64,000 nucleotides of DNA from Planctomycetota bacterium (lineage in GTDB: Bacteria; Planctomycetota; Phycisphaerae; Phycisphaerales; Zrk34): the NCBI GenBank assembly GCA_016125255.1, contig WGMD01000002.1:124001-188000 (forward strand), given 5' to 3'. The position numbers and the translations under genes were made by a program. The notes below the pieces were generated by a model. It saw only the letters and a list, made by a program, of their open reading frames with translations, did no database searches and was not told the origin of the DNA. Below are positions 17,974 through 27,274 of this stretch, piece by piece; the first letter of the stretch is position 1, and every line of letters starts with the position of its first letter.

Positions 17974-20900
17974 ATGTCTCATCAGCCAACGCGTATCGTC
18001 AAGGCCGAACAGGCCGTCAACCTCACACCGACCACCACCACGCCCGCCGTGCCCAGGCCCAGCCATCCCGGAAAGCTTCCGGGAGCGGGGGCGGACATCC
18101 ATCAGCAGTTTTCCGAACTGGACAAGAGCATCGCCCGCCGCATTGGCGACCTGCGCACGATCGACACGCGCATCGAGGAACGGCTCACGACCCTCAATCG
18201 CGTCGAAGCCACCGTGCGCAATCTCTCCAAGGCGCTGGGCACGCAGATTTCCCAGCTTCAGCCCGGCCCCGAACAGTTCGCCGCCATTCGCAAACAGCTT
18301 GATGAGCAGATCGAGCAGGCCGTCGACGTCGCCCGAACGCAGGCGTCCGATCTGATCAATCCCGTCGACGATCGTCTGGCCGCGCTGCGCGATGCCGAGG
18401 TCCGTCTCGCCGAGCATCTCGAATCCTTCGATGATCAGATCCGCCAGCGCGTCGAGCCGATTCAGCACACGCTCACGCAGGCCCTCTCGCAGGTCCGCGA
18501 GAAGGTGACGGCCGTGACCGCCCCGCTTCATGCGCAGGTCGAATCGCAGGTCGCCGAGTTCCGCGCCCGCTGCGCCCGCGCCGCCGAGGAAACCGCGACG
18601 ATTCTGACCAGTCAGCTTCCCGATCTCAAGCACGAAGGCGAGCAGCTCGTCCGTCAGCTCCGCGATCAGATTCAGCAGCAGGTGAGCAAGGCCATCGAAC
18701 GCGCCAGCGCCAGTCTGACGCCCATCGACGAGCGCAATCAGCAGCGCCTCGCCGAGCACGTCGCCGCCGCTCAGGCCAAGACCGAAGCGCTCTTCGATCA
18801 GGTCCAGTCCGCCATCCACGAGCGCATCGAAGCCCTCTCCGGCAAGGCCGACGCCATCTCCACCACCGCCCAGCGCCGCATCGATCAGCAGCTTTCGGAC
18901 ACGACCAGCCGGATCGACAAGCGGCTCAGCGAAGCCGAGCAGCGCATCGACACGCGCCTCGATGAGGCGGAGCAGCGGATCGACGTGGCGATCGCGCCGG
19001 TGCACGCCAAGCTCGACGCCGCCCGCGGCGAAGCCGAAAAACTCCACGCCGGCGTGGCGCAACAGGCCGACGCGACCCTCGCCCGCGCCCGCGCCGCCGC
19101 CGAGGAGGTCGCCCAGTCCCTCGCCGCCCAGCTTGAGGCGTTCCGCAAGCAGACCGAGTCGATGACCGACACCGCCAATCACCAGCTTCAGACCGCCCTC
19201 GAAAAAGCCAAGCGCGACGCGCAGGAAATCAATCAGCCCATCAAGCAGCTTCTCGATCGGTTCCGTGATGAAAGCGAGGCCGTCGCCGCGAAGATCGAAT
19301 CGCGTCTGTCGGAGCAGCTTGAGAAGGCCGCCCGCCGGGCGGACGATTTGGATGCACCGTTCATGCAGAAAATGGCGGCGCTGCGTCAGCAGGCCGACGA
19401 AGCCGCCGCCGGCGCGACGCGCCTTCTTGAGCAGCGCCTCGACGAAGCCCGCACTGAAGTCAATGACCTGTCGCGCTCGATGACCGAGCGCCTTGAAGAG
19501 GTTGCCGAGCAGTCCAATACCGCCATCGCCGCTTCCGAGCACCGCTGGCGTCAGCAGGTCCGCGAGGCCGATGCCGATCTGGCGAAGGCGGCGCAGCGCC
19601 TGGCCAATCAGGCCGATCACGTCCGCTACCGCGTCGACGAAGCCGTCGATGCCGCCGATCTGCACCTTCAGCAGCGCCTCGAAACCGTCACGTCGCAGGC
19701 CCAGTCGATCGACGAGCAGACCGGCCGGCGGATCGAGCAGCTTAAGGAACATGCCCAGGAAGTCGTGCGCGAATTGTCGGGCGAAATCGACGGACATGTC
19801 GAAGACGCCGCGCGCCGGGCTTCCGCGGCCGTCGCGCCGTCCTTCGAGCAGATCGAACATCTGCGCGATCAGGTCCGCTCAGTCGTCGAGTCGGCGACGC
19901 ACAAGGTCAACGCGATCACGCAGCCGGTCGACCGGTTGATCGGCGAAGCCGCCGAGCGCTCCGCCGCGGCTCAGCGGGCGATGGAGCAGCAGCTTGAGCG
20001 CGTGACGCGCGAGGCCGAGCAGCGGGCGCAGACGATCGCCCAGCCGCTGCGCGACGCCGTCGACAGCTCACGCGATCAGGCCGCCGAAGCGGTGCGCGTG
20101 ATGAACCGTCAGCTTGAGCAGGCCGACGACGAGGCCGCCCAGCGCACGCAGGCCGTCGCCGCCGCGATGCGTCATACGCTCGAAACCGCCGAGTCTCAGG
20201 CCGGCGAGATCACGCAGCGGGTGCATCAGCGCGTCGAGGAAACCGCCCGTGCGGCGATCGAGAAGACCGACGCCGCCTGCGGGAAACTTGCGCAGCTTGC
20301 GGACAAGACCGAAGCGCGGGCGAATGAAGCCGCCGACGCGATGGCGCGTCATCTGGAGACGGCGACGCGCGAAGCGGCCGGCCGCGCCGAAGCCATCGCC
20401 CAGCCGTTTACGAAGATGATCTCCGAAGCGCAGTCGAAGCTCGACGCCGCCGCCCGCACGGCAGGCGAGCAGGTCGATCGACTGACCGCGCAGACCCAAG
20501 AACGCCTCGAATCCCTCGCCGCCCCGCTGCATCAGATCGTCGCCGACGCCGGCCAGCGGACGCGCGACGCCGTCAGCGCCGCCGAGCGCCAGCTCGACGG
20601 CCTCGAGCTTGACGCACAGGCGCGGGCCGAGTCGCTGACCAAGCCCTTCGCCGCCAAACTCGCCGGCTTCGAATCCGACGCGGCGGCGGCGGCGCATCAG
20701 ATGGCCGAGCAGCTTCGCGAAACGATCCGCCAGACCGCCGACCATGTCGATCAGACCGTCGCGCATGCCGAGTCGTGCGTCGAGCAGGCCCAGCGCCGCA
20801 CCGACGCCTTCGCCGACCGGGCGAAGGAGATCGCCGGCGCGATCGGCGGGCAGATCGACGACGCCTCCGCCCGCGCCCGCACGGTCGCCGGCGAGATCGA

Positions 20901-22743
20901 CAAGCATGTCCAAACCGCCGCGCAGCGTGCGACGCAGCAGGCGGCGGCGCTCGATGAACCCTTCGCCGCCAAGCTCGCCGAGCTGCGCGAGCGCGGCCGA
21001 GTGGCCCAGCAGGAACTGGCCCGCCAGCTTGAAGAGCAGCTTGCCGCCGCACGCGATCGCGCCGCCGCCATGGACGGCCCGATCGAGGCGACGCTCGAGA
21101 AATTCGAGCGCGAAGCCGACCAGCTCGGCCGGCAGATCGAATCGCGACTCGCTCAGGGACTCGAAGCGGCGCAGCGTCATGCGCTGCACATCGATCGCCC
21201 CGTCACCGAGCGCCTCGCCGCGCTTCAGGACAAGGCCGGTCACCTCGCCGAGTCGATCGACGCCGAAATCAGCCGTTCGCTCCAGCGGGCGGAGGGCGAA
21301 GCCGACGCGCTCAAGCAGCCGTTCGCCGATCGTCTGGCCGCGCATCGCCGGGACGCCGAGGCGCTGTCGTCGCAGATCGATGAGCGGCTTTCGCAGCAGA
21401 TCGCGCACGCCAACGCGGTGTGTGACGAACTGGCCGAGCCGTTTGAACGGCGACTGGCCCAGTTCGAGCACGAGGCGGCGACGCTGCGGCAGTCGATGGA
21501 GCAGACGCTCAACGAGGCGTCCGATCATGCCCATCATGCCGCGGATTCGATCGACGAGCCGCTGCGTCAGAAGATCACGGCCTGCCGCGAACTGCTCGCC
21601 GGCTACCAGCGCGACGTCGCCGAGGCCGCCGATACGCTCCATCAGCGGATGCGTCAGCGCATGACGACGATCGACGGCGAAACGACCGAATTCACCGAGG
21701 AAATCGCCCGGAAGATGCACGAGCGCGTCGAGGCGTTCAAGCACGAGGCGATCGAGCGGATGAACCCCGTCGAAATCGAAATCGAGCAGCGGCAGGCCCG
21801 CCATCAGCAGCGCGTCAGCGAGATGCTCGGGCACATCGCTTCGCAGCTCAAGCAGCAGTACGACGCGTTCGGATCGCAGCTTGAAAGCGATGCGGGGGCG
21901 AACTGCGAACGACTCGCCCAGATGAGCGAGCGGTTTGACGAACGTGTGCATGCGGCGTTCGCGCAGGTCGAAAAGATGGTGACCGTCCGGCTGCATCAGA
22001 TCGCCGCCGACGCCGAGGCGTCGATCGCACCGGCGCTGGCCCGGCTCGATTCCCGCCGGCGCGATGCGCAGGAGCAGGCGGGCGACGTGCTGAGGGAACT
22101 GGGTCAGACGATCAGCGCCCGGCTCTCGGAGCTGCGCGACAGCGGCGAGTCGATGATCGATCAGGTGGAGCAGCAGCTTTCGCGTCGGATCGGCGCGATG
22201 GGTCCGCAGGCGGCGGCGACGATGAGCCAGGCCGAGCAGGCGATGCGCGAGCGGCTCGCCGAACTGCACGAGCAGATCGCCCGCTCGATCGCCGTCAGCG
22301 AAGAGCAGCTTGCCGCGAAGCTCGAATCGCTGCGTCCGCAGACGCGGGCGGCGATCGCCGGGGCGGAGCAGCAGATTGCCGAGCATTTGAATCAGTTGCA
22401 GACGCGCATCGAGTCCGCCGCGGCGCCTCTGCAGCAGCGCCTGGCCCTCCGCTTCGATGAATTGTCGCAGCGGGGGCAGAGCGTGGTCGATGCGTCGATG
22501 AAGAAGATCGAGGCGGCCCGGGCGAAGATCGCCGCGCTGGCCGACGCGACCGGCGCGGATGTGAAGGATCCGATGCAGGTGTTTGCCGAACTCAACCGCA
22601 TGCTCGGCGAGGCGCGTCAGGTGACGCGCGAACTGGCGGACGCGGTGCGGACCGCTCGGGCCAATGGCAATGCGTCACCGGAGGGCGAAACGTCCCCCTT
22701 CCATCTGACGCACCCGGCGGTGAAAAACACGCGAGCGGCGTGA
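17974..22743 (+). CDS. Giant coiled-coil protein with exact 40-residue tandem repeats
   Basis: 1589 residues, almost entirely Ala/Glu/Gln/Arg/Asp-rich helix. No signal peptide or membrane segment is seen. After a Thr/Pro-rich N-terminus (about 1-45), heptad-like coils run to the end. From about residue 419 to 1193 the chain is built of 40-residue units that usually open with [I/L/V]-x-x-P (for example INQP, LDAP, IAQP, LTKP, LDEP, MDGP, IDRP, LKQP, LAEP, IDEP). ATG 17974 is preceded by GGAGTGACGCCG, a good ribosome site; the frame is open further upstream but without a site. I do not recognise the family; a cytoplasmic filament or spacer role is inference. Confidence 0.85.
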   Translation: MSHQPTRIVKAEQAVNLTPTTTTPAVPRPSHPGKLPGAGADIHQQFSELDKSIARRIGDLRTIDTRIEERLTTLNRVEATVRNLSKALGTQISQLQPGPEQFAAIRKQLDEQIEQAVDVARTQASDLINPVDDRLAALRDAEVRLAEHLESFDDQIRQRVEPIQHTLTQALSQVREKVTAVTAPLHAQVESQVAEFRARCARAAEETATILTSQLPDLKHEGEQLVRQLRDQIQQQVSKAIERASASLTPIDERNQQRLAEHVAAAQAKTEALFDQVQSAIHERIEALSGKADAISTTAQRRIDQQLSDTTSRIDKRLSEAEQRIDTRLDEAEQRIDVAIAPVHAKLDAARGEAEKLHAGVAQQADATLARARAAAEEVAQSLAAQLEAFRKQTESMTDTANHQLQTALEKAKRDAQEINQPIKQLLDRFRDESEAVAAKIESRLSEQLEKAARRADDLDAPFMQKMAALRQQADEAAAGATRLLEQRLDEARTEVNDLSRSMTERLEEVAEQSNTAIAASEHRWRQQVREADADLAKAAQRLANQADHVRYRVDEAVDAADLHLQQRLETVTSQAQSIDEQTGRRIEQLKEHAQEVVRELSGEIDGHVEDAARRASAAVAPSFEQIEHLRDQVRSVVESATHKVNAITQPVDRLIGEAAERSAAAQRAMEQQLERVTREAEQRAQTIAQPLRDAVDSSRDQAAEAVRVMNRQLEQADDEAAQRTQAVAAAMRHTLETAESQAGEITQRVHQRVEETARAAIEKTDAACGKLAQLADKTEARANEAADAMARHLETATREAAGRAEAIAQPFTKMISEAQSKLDAAARTAGEQVDRLTAQTQERLESLAAPLHQIVADAGQRTRDAVSAAERQLDGLELDAQARAESLTKPFAAKLAGFESDAAAAAHQMAEQLRETIRQTADHVDQTVAHAESCVEQAQRRTDAFADRAKEIAGAIGGQIDDASARARTVAGEIDKHVQTAAQRATQQAAALDEPFAAKLAELRERGRVAQQELARQLEEQLAAARDRAAAMDGPIEATLEKFEREADQLGRQIESRLAQGLEAAQRHALHIDRPVTERLAALQDKAGHLAESIDAEISRSLQRAEGEADALKQPFADRLAAHRRDAEALSSQIDERLSQQIAHANAVCDELAEPFERRLAQFEHEAATLRQSMEQTLNEASDHAHHAADSIDEPLRQKITACRELLAGYQRDVAEAADTLHQRMRQRMTTIDGETTEFTEEIARKMHERVEAFKHEAIERMNPVEIEIEQRQARHQQRVSEMLGHIASQLKQQYDAFGSQLESDAGANCERLAQMSERFDERVHAAFAQVEKMVTVRLHQIAADAEASIAPALARLDSRRRDAQEQAGDVLRELGQTISARLSELRDSGESMIDQVEQQLSRRIGAMGPQAAATMSQAEQAMRERLAELHEQIARSIAVSEEQLAAKLESLRPQTRAAIAGAEQQIAEHLNQLQTRIESAAAPLQQRLALRFDELSQRGQSVVDASMKKIEAARAKIAALADATGADVKDPMQVFAELNRMLGEARQVTRELADAVRTARANGNASPEGETSPFHLTHPAVKNTRAA

Positions 22744-22777
22744 ATCAGGGATCGGGGATCGAGCGTTGGGCTTCGGC

Positions 22778-22965
22778 GGTTCAGGGTTCAGACAGGAGAA
22801 AACGGCATCGCGCCGGCGGGGCTCCCGTAGTGGAGATTCCGCGCAGGATGGAACAGTTCCCCAACATTCCATCTTCATCTGAACCCTGAACCCCCGGAAT
22901 CCGACCCCCGGAATCCGATCCCCGGAATCCGACCCCCGGAATCCGATCCCCGACCCCCGATCCCC
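22778..22965. repeat. Inverted repeat followed by 14-base tandem repeats
   Basis: GGTTCAGGGTTCAG (22778-22791) is matched by its exact complement at 22879-22892. From 22891 there are four 14-base units of the form [C/T]CCCCGGAATCCGA, then degenerate units to 22965. The element fills the gap between the convergent coiled-coil and LacI genes. Confidence 0.8.
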
Positions 22966-22968
22966 AAA

Positions 22969-24012
22969 TCACGTCGACTGCCGCACGATCAACTTCGGCT
23001 TGATCGTCACGCGACGCGACTCGCCCTTCTTCTTGCCCTCTTCGATCCCCCCGATGAGCAGATCGAGCGCGGCGGCGGCGTACAGGTCGTGCTGCTGATC
23101 GATCGTCGTCAGCCCCGGCTCGATCACGTCCGCGATCTCCAGATTGTCATACCCCACCAGCGCCACATCCCCCGGCACCTTGAACCCGCGGCTCTTGAGC
23201 TTCTGCATCAGCCGCACCGCCCATTCATCATTCGGCGCCACGATCGCATCCGCCTTCTTCCCCACGATCAACTTGTCGATCACATCGTCAAGCACCTCCT
23301 GCGAAGGCGTCTGCGACGTGTGCCGACCTTCCCAGATCATGCCCTCATCGAGCGTGACGCCCGCCGCGGCGTAACCTTCCGTGAACCCCGCGCGGCGGTA
23401 GTCGCACAGCTCATCGTCCAGGTTCCACAGCACCAGCCCCGGCCGCTTGCGCCCGCGCTCAAACAGATGCGCCATCGCCTGACGGATCGCGTCGGTCGTG
23501 TCCACGCGCACGACGCTCGCGCCTTCGTAGACCGGTCGGCCGTGAAACACGACGTGCTCCACGCCGTCGAACAACGGCGCCACCGCCTTGTCCCGACCGC
23601 GCATCAGATCGAACAGGCAGATCACGCCATCGACGCCCCGGCCCTCAAAGTCCTCCAAGTACTCCCCGACGCCGGCCGGGTCGGCGTGGACCTGACCGAT
23701 GACGAGCCGATACCCGCGAGCGCTCGCCGCCCGCTCCAGCGCGGAAAGGCGGTTGTACATGACGGGCATGTGCATCGTGTCCAGGATCACGCCGAGCATC
23801 TTCGTCCGCCCGCCGCGAAGCTGCTGCGCGATCCGGTTGGGCCGGTAGTTGAGCTTGCGGGCGATGTCCAGCACGCGCCGCCGCGTCTCCTCGCTGACGC
23901 GCACGTTCGACCCCCCGCTCCGGTTGAGCACCTGTCCCACCGCCACGCGCGAAACCCCCGCCGCCTGCGCCACGTCGATCAGTCTCACCGTCTTGCGATT
24001 TTGCGATTTCAT
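22969..24012 (-). CDS. LacI-family transcriptional regulator
   Basis: 347 residues. The N-terminal helix-turn-helix (RLIDVAQAAGVSRVAVGQVL, about residues 10-29) and hinge helix (NYRPNRIAQQLRGG) match the LacI family. The rest is a periplasmic-binding-protein-like sugar sensor domain ending in a short tail. It is divergent from the NagA-like gene with 54 bases between starts, so it may control amino-sugar use (inference). A consensus TATAAT lies on its strand upstream. Confidence 0.93.
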   Translation of the reverse strand: MKSQNRKTVRLIDVAQAAGVSRVAVGQVLNRSGGSNVRVSEETRRRVLDIARKLNYRPNRIAQQLRGGRTKMLGVILDTMHMPVMYNRLSALERAASARGYRLVIGQVHADPAGVGEYLEDFEGRGVDGVICLFDLMRGRDKAVAPLFDGVEHVVFHGRPVYEGASVVRVDTTDAIRQAMAHLFERGRKRPGLVLWNLDDELCDYRRAGFTEGYAAAGVTLDEGMIWEGRHTSQTPSQEVLDDVIDKLIVGKKADAIVAPNDEWAVRLMQKLKSRGFKVPGDVALVGYDNLEIADVIEPGLTTIDQQHDLYAAAALDLLIGGIEEGKKKGESRRVTIKPKLIVRQST

Positions 24013-24044
24013 GATTCGTCAGCCCTGGAGTAAGATAAGCCCCC

Positions 24045-24050
24045 ATTATA
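24045..24050 (-). promoter_or_regulatory. Consensus -10 element of the LacI-family gene
   Basis: A perfect TATAAT on the minus strand, about 33 bases before the ATG at 24012. No good -35 hexamer is seen at the expected distance. It lies between divergent starts, where an operator would be expected. Confidence 0.45.
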
Positions 24051-24066
24051 GCGGAACTCGTCCTTC

Positions 24067-24987
24067 ATGTCCTACCCCGGCCCGTTCGTCGATTTACAGA
24101 TCAATGGCTACGCCGGCGTCGATTTCAACGCCGACGACCTCCGCCCCGATGACTTCGACCGCGCCTGCGCCGCTCTCGAAGCCCATCATGTTCAATCCTT
24201 TTTCCCCACGATCATCACCGACGCCCCCGATCGCATGGCCGCCCGACTCGCCCGCCTCGTCGACCTCCGCGACCGCTCGCCCATCGCGCAAAAACTCGTC
24301 CCCGGTCTGCACATCGAAGGCCCCTTCCTCAATCCCGCGCCCGGCTTCATCGGCGCTCACCCCGCTCAGCACGCCCAGCCCGCGAACCTCGACACGATCA
24401 AGCGCCTCCTGGAATCCGCCCGCGGACTCGCCAAGCTCGTCACACTCGCCCCCGAGTGCGATCCCAATCTGACCGTGACGCGCTATCTCGCTTCGCACAA
24501 CATCCGCATCGCCGCCGGTCACACCGATGCGTCCCTCGATCAGCTTCGCGCCGCCATCGACGCCGGCCTGTCGATCTTCACACACCTGGGCAACGGCTGC
24601 CCCGCCCAGCTCCCGCGCCATGACAACATCATCCAGCGCGTCCTCCACCTCGCCGACCGACTTTACATCACGCTCATCGCCGATGGTCATCACCTTCCGA
24701 CTTTCGTCCTCGAAAACTTCCTCCGCATGATCCCCCCCGACCGCGCGATCATCGTCACCGACGCCATCGCCGCCGCCTCCCTCGGCCCCGGCCGCTACAC
24801 CCTCGCCTCCCAATCCGTCCAAATCGACGACGACGGCGTCCCCCGCTCCCCCGACCGCTCCCACTTCATCGGCTCCGCCGCCACCATGCCCCGCATGGCC
24901 CACCTCCTCGCCACGCAACTCCACCTCCCCGACGAACGCATCCGACAACTCATGCATACCAACCCCCGCGCCGCCCTCGCCCTCTGA
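24067..24987 (+). CDS. nagA: N-acetylglucosamine-6-phosphate deacetylase-like, barrel-only form
   Basis: 306 residues. It carries the NagA signatures FVDLQINGYAG, HIEGPF (metal-binding Glu), AGHTDA, THLGNG, DGHH and VTDAI in the right order. The enzyme removes acetate from GlcNAc-6-phosphate in the cytoplasm. It starts directly at the barrel and stops at NPRAALAL, so both pieces of the usual beta-sandwich domain are missing (typical NagA is about 380 residues). All active-site motifs remain, so activity is plausible. It is divergent from the LacI gene; a palindromic hairpin begins at the base after the stop codon. Confidence 0.85.
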   Translation: MSYPGPFVDLQINGYAGVDFNADDLRPDDFDRACAALEAHHVQSFFPTIITDAPDRMAARLARLVDLRDRSPIAQKLVPGLHIEGPFLNPAPGFIGAHPAQHAQPANLDTIKRLLESARGLAKLVTLAPECDPNLTVTRYLASHNIRIAAGHTDASLDQLRAAIDAGLSIFTHLGNGCPAQLPRHDNIIQRVLHLADRLYITLIADGHHLPTFVLENFLRMIPPDRAIIVTDAIAAASLGPGRYTLASQSVQIDDDGVPRSPDRSHFIGSAATMPRMAHLLATQLHLPDERIRQLMHTNPRAALAL

Positions 24988-25148
24988 CCCCCGCCCTTGA
25001 GGGCGGGGGCTGGGGGCGGGTGAAGCGCATCAGTCGAAGCGCGCCACGTTTTGTGACCCATCCAGACTGATACGATTCACCCCCTCCCAACCTCCCCCTC
25101 GCGGGGGAGGGGTCAAAGACCCCGAAGCCCACGCTCTTTGAGCGTGGG
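24988..25148. repeat. Cluster of three GC-rich palindromes
   Basis: Hairpin 1 (24988-25009; CCCCCGCCCT-TG-AGGGCGGGGG) starts right after the nagA-like stop. Hairpin 2 lies at about 25094-25113 (CCTCCCCCTCGCGGGGGAGG) as an inverted partner of the first element type. Hairpin 3 (25128-25148; CCCACGCTC-TTT-GAGCGTGGG) lies just before the XylR-like gene. No T-runs follow, so they may be mobile palindromes rather than classic terminators. Confidence 0.75.
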
Positions 25149-25175
25149 ACTCCCCACAAGCGTTATCATGTCCCC

Positions 25176-26318
25176 ATGACCCGTCGCCCGCAGATCGCGC
25201 TGCTTGTCGAGACTTCCAACGCCTACGCGCGCGGGCTGCTGCACGGCATCGTCCGTTACATCCGCGAGCATCGGCCGTGGTCGATTCATCTGCCCGAACT
25301 CGGTCGCGGGGATCGCCCGCCGTCGTGGTTTGAGGGGTGGTCGGGGCATGGCATCATCGCCCGCATCGAAAATCGCCGCATCGCGCAGGCGGTGTTGCGA
25401 TCCGGCCTGCCCGCGGTCGATGTCAGCGCCGCCCGGCTCGTGCCGCAGTTGCCGTGGGTCGAAACGAATGATCAGAAAATCGCGCGCCTCGCTGCCGATC
25501 ATCTGCTCGAGCGCGGGTTCAAGCACTTCGCCTTCTGCGGCGATGATCGCTTCAACTGGTCGCGCTGGCGCTGCGAGCATTTTGTCGAGTGCATCAAAAA
25601 CGCCGGTGGAACCTGCGATGTGCACACCATCGACGTGGACGCCGCGCCCAAACAGCAGGACGCCGCGCTGGCGCGCTGGATGCGGCGCTTACCCAAACCC
25701 GTCGGCGTCATGGCGTGCTTTGACATTCGGGGTCAGCAGGTACTCGACGCCTGCCGCCGGCTCGGCGTCGCCGTGCCCGATGAAGTCGCCGTCGTCGGCG
25801 TCGACAATGACGAACTGCTCTGCGATCTGGCCGACCCGCCGCTTTCGAGCGTGATCCCCGATGCCCATCGCACCGGTTACGCCGCCGCGTCATTGCTCGA
25901 TCGCATGATGTCCGGCTCAAAGGTCAAGGCCGAGGCGACGCTCATCGACCCCGTCGGCCTCGTGACGCGCCAATCGACGGACGTGTTGGCCATCGACGAC
26001 CGCGACGTGTCCGCCGCCGTACGATACATCCGCGAGCACGCCTGCGAAGGCATCGGCGTCAACGATGTGCTCGCCGCCGTGCCATTGTCGCGTCGCGTGC
26101 TGGAGGCACGGTTCAAAAAACTCGTCGGCCGCACGCCGCATGAGCAGATTCTCCGCACCCAGCTAGCCCGCGTGCAGGAACTCTTGCGCGAGACGAACCT
26201 CCCCCTGACCACCATCGCCGACCGCGCCGGCTTCAAACACGCCGAGTACCTGTCCGTCGTCTTCAAAAAACACCTGGGCGTGCCCCCCAGCCAATACCGC
26301 GCCCAATCCGGCCGATAG
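25176..26318 (+). CDS. XylR-like regulator: LacI-type sensor plus AraC DNA-binding domain
   Basis: 380 residues. Residues ~5-270 resemble a periplasmic-binding-protein-like sugar sensor (VETSNAYARGLLHGIVRYIREHRPW at the start, VVGVDNDELLCDLADPPLSSV in the middle). Residues ~285-380 form two AraC helix-turn-helix units (VPLSRRVLEARFKKLVG and LTTIADRAGFKHAEYLSVVF). This layout is that of XylR, common in planctomycetes. No Shine-Dalgarno sequence precedes ATG 25176; TATCAT ends seven bases before it, so a leaderless transcript is possible. The inducer is unknown, but the NagA-like neighbour hints at sugar control. Confidence 0.9.
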   Translation: MTRRPQIALLVETSNAYARGLLHGIVRYIREHRPWSIHLPELGRGDRPPSWFEGWSGHGIIARIENRRIAQAVLRSGLPAVDVSAARLVPQLPWVETNDQKIARLAADHLLERGFKHFAFCGDDRFNWSRWRCEHFVECIKNAGGTCDVHTIDVDAAPKQQDAALARWMRRLPKPVGVMACFDIRGQQVLDACRRLGVAVPDEVAVVGVDNDELLCDLADPPLSSVIPDAHRTGYAAASLLDRMMSGSKVKAEATLIDPVGLVTRQSTDVLAIDDRDVSAAVRYIREHACEGIGVNDVLAAVPLSRRVLEARFKKLVGRTPHEQILRTQLARVQELLRETNLPLTTIADRAGFKHAEYLSVVFKKHLGVPPSQYRAQSGR

Positions 26319-26346
26319 AGCGGATTCACAAATCAAATCGCGTTCT

Positions 26347-26429
26347 CAACGAGCCGCGACCGTGAGGGAGCGGTCAAGGAACGTGATTGGACGCGGGCTC
26401 GACCGCTTGCTGACGCGCGCGGCTCGTTG
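26347..26429. repeat. Inverted repeat with CAACGAGCCGCG arms
   Basis: CAACGAGCCGCG (26347-26358) and its exact complement (26418-26429) frame an inner hairpin GACCG-N8-CGGTC. A further GC-rich unit, CCGCTCACTCCGCTGGCGGC (26458-26477), follows. The element occupies the gap between the XylR-like gene and the VapBC module. Confidence 0.75.
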
Positions 26430-26530
26430 AAGACGCGCGGCTAAGCATCTCTTGAAACCGCTCACTCCGCTGGCGGCTAAGCAGCATCCCAATGGAAACT
26501 GGAAAATGACCAATGGCAAATGATTGTCCA

Positions 26531-26559
26531 TTGCCGCGTCACGTTCCGACTGCTATCAT
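26531..26559 (+). promoter_or_regulatory. Promoter of the vapBC module
   Basis: TTGCCG (26531-26536), a 17-base spacer, and TATCAT (26554-26559) with an extended TGC just before the -10. It lies 30 bases upstream of the antitoxin ATG. Confidence 0.6.
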
Positions 26560-26588
26560 TCCGATATCACCCCTGATGGAGGCCCCTC

Positions 26589-26819
26589 ATGTCGGACCTG
26601 TTGATCCGTGATGTGGACGATCGGGCGCTGGCGCGGCTCAAGAAGCGGGCTGAGCGCAACGGACGCTCGCTTCAGAAGGAAGTCAAGCTGATGATCGAGC
26701 AGGCGGCGGGCGCGGATGCGGAGGCGACGCACCAGATGCTCGACCGGTGGAAGAAGACGTTCGCCGGCCGCAAGCTCGCCTCCAGCGCCAAACTGCTGCG
26801 CGAGGATCGCGCCCGGTGA
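26589..26819 (+). CDS. vapB: VapB/FitA-type ribbon-helix-helix antitoxin
   Basis: 76 residues. The N-terminus (LLIRDVDDRALARLKKRAER, then GRSLQKEVKLMIEQA) is a FitA-like ribbon-helix-helix DNA-binding domain. The C-terminal tail would wrap the toxin. GGAGG precedes the ATG. Its stop codon overlaps the GTG of the PIN-domain toxin (GTGA), the usual toxin-antitoxin coupling. The pair is expected to repress its own promoter. Confidence 0.88.
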   Translation: MSDLLIRDVDDRALARLKKRAERNGRSLQKEVKLMIEQAAGADAEATHQMLDRWKKTFAGRKLASSAKLLREDRAR

Positions 26820-27238
26820 GCGCGTTCGTGATGGACGCCAGCGTCATCGCCGCGGCGCTCTTCGACGAGACGCACGCCGACCGGGCCCGAGCGCTGCTGA
26901 CCCGCGGCTCCGAGTTGTTCGTCCTCGATCTGCTGCACGCTGAGCTGGGCAATGTCATCTGGAAGCGCTTCTCCCGCCGCGAAATCGATGCGACCGAGGC
27001 GACGGACCTGCTGGCGGACGTGCTCCGCCTGCCGCTGATCGTCCTGCCGTCGATGGAGTTGATCGCGTCCGCCTTGCAGATCGCGCTTCGCACACGGCGG
27101 ACGGTATACGACTGCCTCTACCTCGCCGCGGCCCTTCATCAGAAGGCGGTGCTGGTCACGGTCGATAAACGGCTCGTCAACGCTCTGGCGTCCACGCCGC
27201 TGGCGAACCACATCCGGCATCTCAGCGCGGCGGAGTGA
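26816..27238 (+). CDS. vapC: VapC-type PIN-domain ribonuclease toxin
   Basis: 140 residues from GTG 26816. PIN signatures are visible: MDASVIAAALFDE near the start (Asp), ELGNVIW (Glu), and TVYDCLYLAAA (Asp), followed by LVTVDKRL with the final acidic residue. VapC toxins cut tRNA or rRNA with Mg2+. The GTG overlaps the antitoxin stop codon; a longer frame beginning at 26747 would run through the antitoxin gene and is unlikely. All four acidic residues appear to be present, so it is probably active. Confidence 0.9.
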   Translation: MSAFVMDASVIAAALFDETHADRARALLTRGSELFVLDLLHAELGNVIWKRFSRREIDATEATDLLADVLRLPLIVLPSMELIASALQIALRTRRTVYDCLYLAAALHQKAVLVTVDKRLVNALASTPLANHIRHLSAAE

Positions 27239-27274
27239 GCAAGGCATCCGATCGCCGCGCACGCGCTGTCTTTA

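Noticed and set aside
20068-22386. Minus-strand open frame of 772 codons opposite the coiled-coil gene
   Set aside because: It mirrors the repeat codon pattern of the plus-strand gene and gives a Leu/Arg/Gly string with no domain.
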